From Metabacillus schmidteae (GTDB lineage: Bacteria; Bacillota; Bacilli; Bacillales; Bacillaceae), in the NCBI RefSeq assembly GCF_903166545.1, contig NZ_CAESCH010000001.1:1244001-1308000 (forward strand): a stretch of 64,000 nucleotides of DNA. Reading direction: 5' to 3'. Both the position numbers and the translations under genes were made by a program. Below the pieces are notes generated by a model that saw only the letters and a list, made by a program, of their open reading frames with translations, was not told where the DNA came from and did no database searches. Shown here piece after piece: positions 24,550-33,256 of this stretch. Positions within the stretch are counted from its first letter, which is position 1, and each line of letters opens with the position of its first letter.

Positions 24550-25723
24550 TTGGTCATTTCAAACAAAACTACTTCATAATGAATCAAAGGTGGATCACAG
24601 CACAGGATCGGTAAGTGTGCCGATTCATCATTCTTCAACATTTCATCAATTTGATATTGATGAATTTGGAAAATATGATTATGCTCGTTCAGGAAATCCG
24701 ACACGAGAAGCTTTGGAACAAGCTATTGCAGAATTAGAGGGTGGAACTAGAGGCTTGGCATTTTCTTCAGGAATGGCAGCTATCTCTACTGCATTTTTAT
24801 TACTATCCCAAGGTGATCATGTATTGGTAACAGAGGATGTATATGGTGGAACATTTCGAATTATTACAGATGTTTTAACTCGTTTTGGCATTGAGCATAC
24901 GTTTGTCGATATGACAGATCTTCATCAGGTTGCATCTGAAATTAGACCAAATACGAAGGTCATTTATATGGAAACACCTTCAAATCCATTGTTAAAGGTA
25001 ACCGACATTCAAGGCATTGTGAACTTGGCAAAAGCTAATAATTGTCTAACCTTTTTAGATAATACGTTTTTAACGCCAGAGCTTCAAAGACCATTAGAGC
25101 TTGGTGTAGATATTGTGCTTCATAGTGCAACGAAGTTTTTAGCAGGTCATAGTGATGTGCTTGCGGGACTAGCTGTTATTAAGGATCCAGAGCTGGGTGA
25201 TCGTTTATATAAATTACAAAATGCATTTGGTGCTGTGCTTGGTGTACAGGATGCCTGGTTGGTTCTTAGAGGATTAAAGACGCTGCATGTTCGCCTGCAA
25301 CAATCTCAAGCATCAGCATTAAAGATCGCCGAGTTTTTAGCAGATCATCCAAAAGTAGAAGAGGTATATTACCCGGGCTTGAGCTTTCATCCGGGACATG
25401 ATACACAACGATATCAAGCGGATGGGCCAGGAGCGGTATTATCATTTAAATTAGCGGATGGAGATGCAGTAAGAACATTAGTTGAGAATGTTCAGCTTCC
25501 TGTTTTTGCTGTAAGTTTAGGTGCTGTTGAATCAATTCTTTCCTATCCTGCTAAAATGTCGCACGCAGCAATGCCGCCTGCAGAGCGTGAAAAACGCGGA
25601 ATTTCTGATGGATTGCTCCGATTAAGTGTAGGATTGGAGAAAGTAGAAGACTTGATTAAGGATTTTGATGCAGCATTGGAGAAGCTACCGGCTGTAAAGA
25701 AAAGTGAAAATGTAAATGTATAA
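24536..25723 (+). CDS. metC: Cystathionine beta-lyase MetC
   Basis: This 395-residue PLP enzyme cleaves cystathionine to homocysteine. It is a paralogue of MetI. It has SSGMAAISTAF, YGGTFRIITD, METPSNPLLK, DNTFLTPEL, the PLP lysine in HSATKFLAGHSDVLAG, and the C-terminal RLSVGLEKVEDLIKDF. TTG start inside the metI end, with AAGGAGG 9 bp upstream, so translation is coupled. Typical separation of lyase from synthase relies on gene order (metI then metC, as yjcI-yjcJ in B. subtilis). Confidence 0.92.
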   Translation: MSNHDWSFQTKLLHNESKVDHSTGSVSVPIHHSSTFHQFDIDEFGKYDYARSGNPTREALEQAIAELEGGTRGLAFSSGMAAISTAFLLLSQGDHVLVTEDVYGGTFRIITDVLTRFGIEHTFVDMTDLHQVASEIRPNTKVIYMETPSNPLLKVTDIQGIVNLAKANNCLTFLDNTFLTPELQRPLELGVDIVLHSATKFLAGHSDVLAGLAVIKDPELGDRLYKLQNAFGAVLGVQDAWLVLRGLKTLHVRLQQSQASALKIAEFLADHPKVEEVYYPGLSFHPGHDTQRYQADGPGAVLSFKLADGDAVRTLVENVQLPVFAVSLGAVESILSYPAKMSHAAMPPAEREKRGISDGLLRLSVGLEKVEDLIKDFDAALEKLPAVKKSENVNV

Positions 25724-25730
25724 AGGACTA

Positions 25731-25762
25731 GAGCTGACTCTTTTTGAGTTAGCTCTTTTTTA
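25731..25762 (+). terminator. Terminator of metI-metC
   Basis: GAGCTGACTC (25731-25740) / GAGTTAGCTC (25746-25755) plus T6. Confidence 0.85.
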
Positions 25763-25889
25763 TTGAAATGGATTTTTTATTCACACAATGTTTAAAAAGT
25801 CTTTATTGTTTCTTTAGGTTTAAAGTAATATAATCAATACATCTTTTAGGTAGGTAAAATATCCTGGTTATTTTGGTTGAGGTTACGTT

Positions 25890-25938
25890 ACTTAGTCTAT
25901 GATCATACATATTTAAATTCATATTTACCAGACTAAGT
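25890..25938. promoter_or_regulatory. Inverted repeat upstream of membrane protein gene
   Basis: ACTTAGTCT (25890-25898) and AGACTAAGT (25930-25938) are exact inverted copies 31 bp apart, in the leader 32 bp before the start codon. It could be an operator or an RNA stem; no regulator can be named. Confidence 0.4.
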
Positions 25939-25969
25939 AGTATCTATTTTCAGTAGAGGAGTTTATTAC

Positions 25970-26965
25970 ATGAAAAAACGACTGATTTTCTTGTTAACGT
26001 TGACGTGTATGATCATACCTGTCATAGCAAGTGCACATGTTAAATGGTTTGCAACAGTTGAACCTGAGAAAATAAGCATTGAGCAAATTTTATCACCATT
26101 TTTTATTACGATTTCCTTATTATGTGCAATCATTTTAGCTGTTTTATCTCAAGTAATGGGGAAAGTATTGGATATTCCTCTTGCAGCAAAAATTGATTTA
26201 AAACTGGACAGCTTTCGCAAGTATTCAAGGTATTTGCTGAAATATGGAACAGCTTTATCGTTTATCCTTCAGGTTGTGAATGGGACAATGTTTGCACCTG
26301 AGTTCGCAATTAATCAAACATGGCAAACGCTCATCATGTGGATTATTATCATCTTTTTGCTTATTCCACATCACTATGCGACGAAAATTGCAGCCCTTTT
26401 TATGCTTGGGTTATTTATCTTTGTATGGAGTGAAGCCGGTTGGTTCCATATGTTAGATTATGGGTTTTATGTAGCGATTATCGGAGTATTATTAATCGGA
26501 AAAACAAGGCTGGAAAATGTGGGATTTCCATTTTTATACTTAGGGACAGGGTTAAGTTTATGTTGGGTAGCCGTTGAAAAATGGGTGTATCCAATGATGA
26601 CAACTGAGATTATCCACCATCACAATGTTCCGACATTTGGCTTTGAACCTGGAATATTTGTTGTACTTTCGGCTTTTATCGAGTTTGTTGTTGGGTATCT
26701 ATTAGTTGTTGGAATCTTAAATCGAGTATTAGCGGTTGTGGTCACGATTTTGTTTATTTTAACAACAACCATTTTCGGCTATACAGAGGTTGTTGGACAT
26801 GCGATGATTCACATTGTGCTGCTCATCTTTATTATAGAAGGAATTTCGTTTTACCATCCTCCGATTAGAATGCATAAAACAAAATTAGATCAAATGATTT
26901 TTGTATCATTAAACTTTTTGTTTGTATTAAGTGCGTTTTTACTTATTTATTATCGATTTGCATAG
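25970..26965 (+). CDS. Multi-pass membrane protein, DoxX-like
   Basis: This 331-residue protein has a signal-like N-terminus (MKKRLIFLLTLTCMIIPVIASA) followed by AHVKWF, then about eight further hydrophobic segments. The AH-x-KWF start, the HMLDYGFYV loop and HAMIHIVLL near the end recall DoxX-type membrane proteins, some of which handle redox or sulfur intermediates. No cofactor motif is certain. AGGAG ribosome site 8 bp upstream. Single gene with a terminator behind it. Confidence 0.6.
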   Translation: MKKRLIFLLTLTCMIIPVIASAHVKWFATVEPEKISIEQILSPFFITISLLCAIILAVLSQVMGKVLDIPLAAKIDLKLDSFRKYSRYLLKYGTALSFILQVVNGTMFAPEFAINQTWQTLIMWIIIIFLLIPHHYATKIAALFMLGLFIFVWSEAGWFHMLDYGFYVAIIGVLLIGKTRLENVGFPFLYLGTGLSLCWVAVEKWVYPMMTTEIIHHHNVPTFGFEPGIFVVLSAFIEFVVGYLLVVGILNRVLAVVVTILFILTTTIFGYTEVVGHAMIHIVLLIFIIEGISFYHPPIRMHKTKLDQMIFVSLNFLFVLSAFLLIYYRFA

Positions 26966-26973
26966 TAGGAAAG

Positions 26974-27020
26974 GGGCTGACCCAAAAGTCTAGATTTTAG
27001 ACATTTGGGTTAGCCTTTTT
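26974..27020 (+). terminator. Terminator
   Basis: GGCTGACCCAAA pairs with TTTGGGTTAGCC, followed by TTTTT. Confidence 0.8.
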
Positions 27021-27070
27021 AGGTTCTTTTACATACTTTGATATTTTTGATTTTTTGATGCAAATAAACG

Positions 27071-27220
27071 TGTATACCGGGACGTTTCATTGCGCTCCAG
27101 ACACTTGCTTTCCGCGGGGAGGAAGCTGAGCCTCCTCGCCTTCGGCTGCGGGGTCTCAGCCTTGCCTCACTTCCCGCAGGAGTCAAGTGTCTTCCGCTCC
27201 ATTCCACTATCGATCTAAAA
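27071..27220. repeat. Interspersed hairpin repeat, long copy
   Basis: The outer stem is AGACACTTG (27099-27107) / CAAGTGTCT (27184-27192). The G+C-rich core (CTTTCCGCGGGGAGG ... TTCCCGCAGGAGT) contains a further GCTGAG/CTCAGC hairpin. Flanks TGCGCTCC and TTCCGCTCCATTCCACTAT match the short copy at 6361-6450. Much higher G+C than its surroundings. No gene is supported across it. Confidence 0.75.
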
Positions 27221-27282
27221 TGGTATTAATAAATGTAACCCTACGAAAACAGCCTTATTTAAAGACATAATTGAACAAAAAA

Positions 27283-27431
27283 ATCGCCCTATTTTGTATA
27301 ATGAAGTTACCACACCACCTTATACAAGAAAGGGACGATTTTTTTATGAAATATGATCATATCTCTTTCGTCAATTAAAACATGAATCAGTTAGTTCTTC
27401 AATTAGACCTTGAAATTCTCATCCCTCTATT
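27283..27431 (+). pseudogene. 5' remnant of an IS1182-type transposase
   Basis: The leader (AAGTTACCACACCACC, AAGAAAGGGACGATT) parallels that of the complete IS (AAGTTACCACACAAAA, GAAAGAAGGGTCCTT). The frame opened at 27346 stops after ten codons. An in-frame ATG at 27382 then gives MNQLVLQLDLEILIPLF, matching MNQLVLPLDLEVKLQKN near the N-terminus of the intact transposase. The copy ends there, at the stop of the neighbouring GGDEF/EAL gene. The sequence differs enough to be another IS1182 member. Confidence 0.7.
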
Positions 27432-29965
27432 TAAATGGTTCCTATAAACTCATATACTTTATTTGCTTGTAGTGGTCGACTAAAATAAAATCCTTGAAAA
27501 TCTTTACAACCTTTAGATAGCAAGAATTCCAGTTGTTCTTTAGTTTCAACGCCTTCTGCTATGATTTGAATTTTTAACTCTCGTGCAAGCGTGATAAGGG
27601 CTGAAACAATTGCTCCATCTTCGTGGTTATTTGGGAGAGTTGAGATAAATGACCGGTCAATTTTAATTGTATCAACTCGAATTTGTCTTAGGTACGTAAT
27701 AGAAGCATAGCCTGTCCCGAAATCATCAATCGCGATTTTTACACCTATTTCCTGCAATCGTTTCACCGAATGTTGAATAAGCTGACTATGTTGATTTAAT
27801 ACACTTTCTGTGATTTCAATTTCTAAGCAATTTGGAGAAAGAGTAAATTCTGCTAACGTTTTCTCAACAAATGATGGAATATCAGTTAAAATAAACTGAT
27901 TTACGGAAACATTTACGGCAATTGGAACGATCGGATGCTGTTGTTTCTTCCATTCTTGAATTTGCCTGCATGCTTCCCATATAACCCATTTTCCTAGTTC
28001 CTCGATAAATCCACTTTCTTCTACTGAAGGAATAAATTGAAGTGGACCGACTACCCCTTTTTCCGGGTGGTTCCATCGAATTAATGCCTCTAGTCCTATT
28101 ACTTTCCCTACTTCGGCATTGATTTTAGGTTGGTAATATAATTCGAATTGGTTCTTACTTAATGCGTGATGGAGCTCTTCATTAAGCATGAACAATTCAA
28201 TTCCACGCTCAGTCATCGATTCATCATACAAAGCGATAGATTTACCGCCAGCCCCTTTTCGTTGGTACATAGCAATATCTGCATTCCTAATGAGAAGATC
28301 TAAGGTGTCTCCATGTTCAGGGAATACACTAATCCCAATGCTCGCTGAGACATAAAATTCGCGATTTTCTATTACGATAGGTTTCTTGATTTCATGAATC
28401 ATTCTGTCTGCAATAGTGAGCAGAAGTGTTTTATCGGTTACATCACGTAATAAAAGGACAAATTCATCGCCGCCCATACGGGAAACAATATCCCCGTCAC
28501 GTACATGATCGGTAATTCTCTTTGCGACATGTTGAAGAAGTTTATCTCCAAATGCATGACCAAATGAATCATTAATCGGCTTAAATCGATCTAAGTCCAT
28601 AACTAAAATCGCAAACTTTGATTCACTTGCTTTCGTTTCTTGAATAATTGTGTTAGAAACATCATGAAGATAGCGAATATTATAAAGGTCTGTTAACAAG
28701 TCATGTGATGCTAAATAGTGAATCTCCTGTTCCTTTATATTCCGTTCCAATGCAAGACCGGAAAGATAGCTAAACACATTTAACATATCAAGTTCGTAGC
28801 GTTCTGGCTCACGAACGTGTGAATGGTAAATGGCAAATGTTCCTAGTAATTCCCCGTCTGTTGACAAGATGGGCTTTGACCAACACGAATGTATACCATG
28901 TTTTAATGCTATGCTTTTCCAATTTTCCCATTTCGGATCGGTTTCTATGTTCTTTGTAATTTTTGTTTTTTTCGTGTAAGCGGCATGCCCGCAAGAAGCA
29001 AGATTTAGTTTTACAGGAAATTTATCTACCTGAACTTGAAATGATGATGGTAATTGAGATGCATATGCCAAACGAAGCCAATTATGTTCCTTTTCATAAA
29101 GCATAATTGAGCAATAACTTTCATTTGATAGATTTTCAACGGTTTCTACAATTCCTAATAAGATGTCTTGTATTGGGTCTCCGGAAGCAATTTTTGCTAA
29201 ATACATGTACTGAAATTCTTTCATCTTTTGACTTAGCTTCTGATCGGTAATATCCTTCGCAACCCCATGAATACCTATTGTTTTATCATTTAAAGTAGAA
29301 GGGATTGTTGTGATTTGCATGTCAATGATCTTTCCGTCTTTTCTAACAATCTTAGCTTCATGTGTTTCTGCATGGCCTTTTTTAACATTTTCAAACCTCT
29401 CCGTAACAAATGTGAGGTTATCTTTTGCAATGACTTTAGCAAAGTGCTGGTCAATTAATTCGTCTTTCTGATAGCCGACAATTTTTTCAACTTCTTGATT
29501 TATATCTAAAAAGTTCCCTTCCATGTCCAATGAAAAAACACCATCAGGATGCTGGTCAAAAAATGTTTTATATCGTTGGTTACTACATACTAATTCTGTG
29601 ATATCACGCCCAATGACAACAATTGTGTCAGGATGACCAAGTGAGTCATAGAGAGGGATTTTTATGACTTCAAAAATATGATCCGTCCCATTAATCGGGA
29701 TAATTTCTTCTACTTTAATTTGTTGTCCTGCATCCCATGCTTTTTTATCAGATGCAGTAAAGTAAGGAGCATAAGGAGCGAAGCAAGGAAAAAGGTCTCC
29801 TAATTCTTCCTCTGTTTTCCCTTTATAAGAATGTTCATCTATCCCAAATATATTGAGTGTTTGCTTATTCGTTTTTATCCAACGTCCCTTTTTATCCTTC
29901 AATACGATAATATCAGGACTAGTGTCAATAATCTTAGTTAGGATGTTATTTTGATCCACTTCCAT
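27431..29965 (-). CDS. PAS-PAS-GAF-GGDEF-EAL cyclic-di-GMP turnover protein
   Basis: This 844-residue soluble protein has two PAS domains (about 8-125 and 128-250), a GAF domain (about 265-415), a GGDEF domain with GGDEF at 498-502 and an EAL domain with EAL at 626-628. The GGDEF active site is intact, and an inhibitory I-site (RDGD) stands five residues before it. EAL catalytic blocks (EITES, DDFGTGYASI, AEGVET) are present. It may therefore both make and degrade c-di-GMP in response to a small ligand or redox signal. No membrane segment. It is alone on the minus strand. Confidence 0.92.
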   Translation of the reverse strand: MEVDQNNILTKIIDTSPDIIVLKDKKGRWIKTNKQTLNIFGIDEHSYKGKTEEELGDLFPCFAPYAPYFTASDKKAWDAGQQIKVEEIIPINGTDHIFEVIKIPLYDSLGHPDTIVVIGRDITELVCSNQRYKTFFDQHPDGVFSLDMEGNFLDINQEVEKIVGYQKDELIDQHFAKVIAKDNLTFVTERFENVKKGHAETHEAKIVRKDGKIIDMQITTIPSTLNDKTIGIHGVAKDITDQKLSQKMKEFQYMYLAKIASGDPIQDILLGIVETVENLSNESYCSIMLYEKEHNWLRLAYASQLPSSFQVQVDKFPVKLNLASCGHAAYTKKTKITKNIETDPKWENWKSIALKHGIHSCWSKPILSTDGELLGTFAIYHSHVREPERYELDMLNVFSYLSGLALERNIKEQEIHYLASHDLLTDLYNIRYLHDVSNTIIQETKASESKFAILVMDLDRFKPINDSFGHAFGDKLLQHVAKRITDHVRDGDIVSRMGGDEFVLLLRDVTDKTLLLTIADRMIHEIKKPIVIENREFYVSASIGISVFPEHGDTLDLLIRNADIAMYQRKGAGGKSIALYDESMTERGIELFMLNEELHHALSKNQFELYYQPKINAEVGKVIGLEALIRWNHPEKGVVGPLQFIPSVEESGFIEELGKWVIWEACRQIQEWKKQQHPIVPIAVNVSVNQFILTDIPSFVEKTLAEFTLSPNCLEIEITESVLNQHSQLIQHSVKRLQEIGVKIAIDDFGTGYASITYLRQIRVDTIKIDRSFISTLPNNHEDGAIVSALITLARELKIQIIAEGVETKEQLEFLLSKGCKDFQGFYFSRPLQANKVYEFIGTI

Positions 29966-30161
29966 TTGTAACCCTTCTTCTTCTTTTTTATGAATATACT
30001 TACGGACATTATACTATACAGAATTATCTGGGAACTAGTCTTCCTAGTGGTGGTAGATAAAGGAAAACATATCAAGATTCTTATGCATGTACAGAGGGGT
30101 TTCATCATATATAAAAAAGAGCTTGCACTTTAACACAATTTTTTCAAAGGGGGAAACAGAG

Positions 30162-31172
30162 ATGAGAAAAATGCGCAATAGCTTGTTGTTTATTTTACTC
30201 CTTTCATTCATGATGATCATGGCTGCTTGTAGTAGTGGAAATGATTCCGGGAATGCGAATGATGGAGAGGGCACAGCTGATACTGATAATAATTCTGGTG
30301 AAAAGCAAGATTTAAGCTTATTAACAGGCGGAACAGGTGGTACGTACTATCCTCTCGGTGGACAAATTGGAAAAATTATCACAGACAATACGGATGCCAA
30401 CATTACACCACAAACGTCAGGTGCATCAGCTGAAAACATGGAAACCTTAAGAGCTGGTGAAGCGGAAATAGCATTTTCACAAACTGATATTGCAGCCTAT
30501 GCTATTGATGGACTTGAAATGTTTGAAGGAAATGCCATCGATAATATTCAAGCAATCGGATCTTTATATCCGGAAACAGTTCAGCTTGTCACAACGAAAG
30601 ATAGTAGTATTACGTCCGTAGAAGACTTAAAGGGGAAAGCAGTATCTGTAGGTGCGCCCGGTTCAGGGGCATATATCAATGCCATGCAAGTGTTAGAGGC
30701 TCATGGACTAACAGATAAAGATATTAAGCCTCAAAACCTATCCTTTGATGAATCAACTGATGGCATTCAGGCTGGAACGATCGACGCAGCATTTATTACA
30801 GCAGGTACTCCTACAGGTGCGGTAGAAGCACTATCAGCCCAAAATGAAATCGTGATTGTTCCTTTTGCAGAAGACAAAATTCAAGCATTAATTGATCAGT
30901 ATCCATATTATGCACAAGATACAATTGCTGCAGGAACATATAAGATAGAAGAAGACGTAACAACAGTTGCTGTAAAGGCAATGCTTGTTGTAACAAATGA
31001 CTTAGATGAAGAACTCGTTTATGAGATGACAAAATCTCTATTTGAGAACACAGATAAAATTACACATGCTAAGGGTGAATTTATTACACCTGAAACTGCA
31101 CTTGAAGGATTGGGAAATCTGGAATTACATCCAGGTGCAGCGAAATATTTTGAAGAAAAAGGGATTCAGTAA
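30162..31172 (+). CDS. TAXI-family TRAP transporter solute-binding lipoprotein
   Basis: This 336-residue protein starts with a lipoprotein signal (hydrophobic core, lipobox MAAC with Cys23), then a Gly/Asn/Asp-rich linker. The TAXI domain follows (GGTGGTYYPLGGQIGKII, QTSGASAENMETL, GAPGSGAYINAMQVL). It should bind a small organic anion, possibly glutamate-like, outside the membrane. The ATG at 30162 has AAGGGGG upstream; the frame is open 25 codons further but lacks a signal-peptide logic. The fused TRAP permease usually found next to such genes is not in this window. Confidence 0.88.
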   Translation: MRKMRNSLLFILLLSFMMIMAACSSGNDSGNANDGEGTADTDNNSGEKQDLSLLTGGTGGTYYPLGGQIGKIITDNTDANITPQTSGASAENMETLRAGEAEIAFSQTDIAAYAIDGLEMFEGNAIDNIQAIGSLYPETVQLVTTKDSSITSVEDLKGKAVSVGAPGSGAYINAMQVLEAHGLTDKDIKPQNLSFDESTDGIQAGTIDAAFITAGTPTGAVEALSAQNEIVIVPFAEDKIQALIDQYPYYAQDTIAAGTYKIEEDVTTVAVKAMLVVTNDLDEELVYEMTKSLFENTDKITHAKGEFITPETALEGLGNLELHPGAAKYFEEKGIQ

Positions 31173-31312
31173 TATAAATAGAAGTCTAGAGTTTTGAAGA
31201 AAAATGATGAGAATCGTGTCAGAATGGGAGGGTTTTGTCATATAGCAAGTCCATTTTGACATGATTCAAATATTTTCTGGGAAATAAGTCGAACAGTGAT
31301 AGAGAAGAAGTA
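31173..31312. other. Gap behind the TAXI gene
   Basis: No gene. A 15-bp imperfect inverted repeat (ATCGTGTCAGAATGG at 31214-31228 with CCATTTTGACATGAT) has no T-run behind it, so it may be an RNA-end stem rather than a classical terminator. Confidence 0.35.
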
Positions 31313-31341
31313 TTGACTTGAGGTGGGTAACTGAATATAAT
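31313..31341 (+). promoter_or_regulatory. SigA-type promoter of the tRNA locus
   Basis: TTGACT (31313-31318), 17-bp spacer, TATAAT (31336-31341). Near-consensus, about 40 bp before the truncated tRNA copy. Confidence 0.8.
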
Positions 31342-31380
31342 AGAATATGTAGCTTAAAGCGTTGCATAAAATAATATATT

Positions 31381-31428
31381 GATCCGATAGTTCAGTGGGA
31401 GAACACTACCTTGACAGGGTAACACTCA
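31381..31428 (+). pseudogene. Truncated tRNA-Val(GAC) copy
   Basis: The 5' acceptor strand GATCCGA, the D arm (GTTC...GAAC) and the anticodon loop TTGACAG are present. The variable loop, T arm and 3' acceptor strand are missing; the sequence runs into ACACTCACTTTATAC and then the intact gene. It is a partial duplicate of the following tRNA-Val. Confidence 0.75.
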
Positions 31429-31436
31429 CTTTATAC

Positions 31437-31508
31437 GATCTGATAGTTCAGCGGGAGAATACGTCCTTGACAGGGACGGGGTCGGGGGTTCGAATCCCTC
31501 TCAGATCA
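31437..31508 (+). tRNA. tRNA-Val (anticodon GAC)
   Basis: A full cloverleaf: acceptor GATCTGA/TCAGATC with discriminator A, D arm GTTC-AGCGGGA-GAAT, anticodon stem CGTCC/GGACG with loop TTGACAG (anticodon GAC), T arm GGGGG-TTCGAAT-CCCTC. CCA is not encoded. Several G-U pairs make it somewhat weak, so it may be an extra or element-borne copy. Confidence 0.88.
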
Positions 31509-31526
31509 TTGATATGACAGGCATTA

Positions 31527-31562
31527 AGACACATTCATTTATTGGGATGTGTCTTTTTGTTT
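31527..31562 (+). terminator. Terminator behind tRNA-Val
   Basis: AGACACAT (31527-31534) / ATGTGTCT (31547-31554), then TTTTGTTTTT. Confidence 0.85.
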
Positions 31563-31599
31563 TTCAATAGGATTTTCTAATGGAAAACAGAAAAATAGG

Positions 31600-31621
31600 T
31601 TTCGGGGTGATTTCGGGGTGA
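31600..31621. repeat. 11-bp direct repeat near the integrase
   Basis: TTTCGGGGTGA occurs twice in tandem (31600-31610, 31611-31621), followed by TTTCAC. Such repeats close to an integrase gene may be arm-type recombinase sites. The rest of the 31563-32000 gap shows no gene. Confidence 0.45.
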
Positions 31622-32003
31622 TTTCACTAAATGAGTTATTTGGGACACAGTTTTATGTAAAGCACGTTGATTTACACATTTTATACCCATGCTATAGGAA
31701 ATGCTGGTTTATAAAATGTCTCTTTTAATAAAGTCCAAATATATTATTAAAAATCCTCATATAAAAATTCTTGACCGAGAAATATGTGGCTTTGAAAAAT
31801 CAGGTTTATTATTTGAAAGGATTCTAAGTTATTTATTAAATCACAAAAGTTTTCATCAGAGGCTTTAATTCGGTAATCGTAGTGTTTATATAGTGGATCG
31901 AATTATATCCTTTTTGAAAAGTCCTGCTTTCAAAGTTAATATGATATTGTTTGCATATCATTGAGAATAATGTGAAAAAATGCAAATAGAATAAATGATA
32001 AAA

Positions 32004-32050
32004 AAAGAGACTAACCTCTTTGCAATCCGCAATGTAGTTAGTCTTTTTTA
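32004..32050 (-). terminator. Terminator of the integrase gene
   Basis: AGACTAAC / GTTAGTCT stem, with A-rich and T-rich flanks on both sides; may work bidirectionally. Confidence 0.8.
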
Positions 32051-33235
32051 TAAGGTTGCAAATAATTCAGAAGCCTGTTTATCGGTTTCTTTTGTTTTGT
32101 GAGCGTAGACATCTGCCGTAAAACTTGCTCTTGAATGACCCAATCTTGAACTTACGGTTTTCAAATCTACTTTGTTTAATAACAAAAACGTTGCATTGGT
32201 GTGCCTGAGGTCATGCAAACGAATTTTTCGTAAGCCAAATCTCTTTGTAAATCGATTCCATTTTGTTAAAGGGTATCGTTTACTATATGGTTTTCCAAAT
32301 TCGTTAGAGAAAACAAAAAAGTATTCTCCACCTTCCCATAAGTCGGATAGCATGTTTTTTTCTCTGTTTCTCTGTTCATGAAATTTTCTTAACAAGGGAA
32401 TGATATCTGATGGCAAGGAAATATAACGAATAGATTTTTCAGACTTTGGCTTTTTAAGAATAAATCCATTAACTGTATTATTGCTATATGATAAAGAATG
32501 TCTAACATGAATAATCCCTGTATCTAAATCAATATCTTCCCACTGTAGACCCATTAATTCTCCTTTACGAAGTCCGCAAGTTACAGCAATTTGAAAGAAA
32601 AGTCTCCAACCAAGTTCAAGTTTCGGTAAATATTTTAGAAGCTCTGATAATTCATCCTTACTATACACATTCCCTGCACTTGAAGATTCTTTTTCTTTTT
32701 TGATAATTACAGGGTTTTCTTTAATAAACTTCCATTCTACGGCTCTACTAAACACGTTTTTTACAACTCTACGAACAAAGTTAATGGAGCTTCCTTTAAG
32801 GGCTTCATTTTTACCGTCCCTTCTTGCACCATCTTTTTTTAAGTCATTTAAAAAACTTTGAATAATGAAGGGAGTAATTTCTTCTAAATGATAATGGCCT
32901 AATGTGGGGATGATTCTTGTTTTGAGTTGAAGGTCATAAAGTTCCAATGTGCTATGAGCAAGTTTATGCACTGCATATTGTTCTCTCCAATCGTTGATGA
33001 AATCTTTGAGAAGAAGTTTTTCAGGTTTTATATAGTTGCCTGAGAGTATTTCATCCCTATATTCAGCCAATTGCCTTTCTGCATCTTTTTTCCGTTGCTT
33101 TTCAGTGTTGCCGTTAGCGGTAATCATTTTTGAATATTTTTTTGGTTTTCCATTAGGATTTTTACCATAATAAAATTGAATACGATATTTGTGAGGATTT
33201 TTTCCTTCTTGATAAACTGAACCGTATGATGCCAT
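32048..33235 (-). CDS. int: Tyrosine site-specific integrase (Tn916/ICEBs1 type)
   Basis: This 395-residue tyrosine recombinase has an N-terminal arm-binding (AP2-like) domain (residues 1-60: KYRIQFYYGKNPNGKPKKYSK). A SAM-like core-binding domain follows (about 68-180). The catalytic domain has R in CGLRKGEL, H-x-x-R in LHDLRHTNAT, H in LGHSRAS and the nucleophile Tyr in ADVYAH. All catalytic residues are seen, so it looks functional. It faces the tRNA-Val gene, the likely integration target. GGAAA(T) ribosome site near the ATG. Confidence 0.93.
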   Translation of the reverse strand: MASYGSVYQEGKNPHKYRIQFYYGKNPNGKPKKYSKMITANGNTEKQRKKDAERQLAEYRDEILSGNYIKPEKLLLKDFINDWREQYAVHKLAHSTLELYDLQLKTRIIPTLGHYHLEEITPFIIQSFLNDLKKDGARRDGKNEALKGSSINFVRRVVKNVFSRAVEWKFIKENPVIIKKEKESSSAGNVYSKDELSELLKYLPKLELGWRLFFQIAVTCGLRKGELMGLQWEDIDLDTGIIHVRHSLSYSNNTVNGFILKKPKSEKSIRYISLPSDIIPLLRKFHEQRNREKNMLSDLWEGGEYFFVFSNEFGKPYSKRYPLTKWNRFTKRFGLRKIRLHDLRHTNATFLLLNKVDLKTVSSRLGHSRASFTADVYAHKTKETDKQASELFATL

Positions 33236-33256
33236 TAGAGTATTTCCTTTCTGATT

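Noticed and set aside
31381..31428. First tRNA-Val as a working gene
   Set aside because: The T arm and 3' acceptor strand are absent, so it cannot fold as a tRNA.
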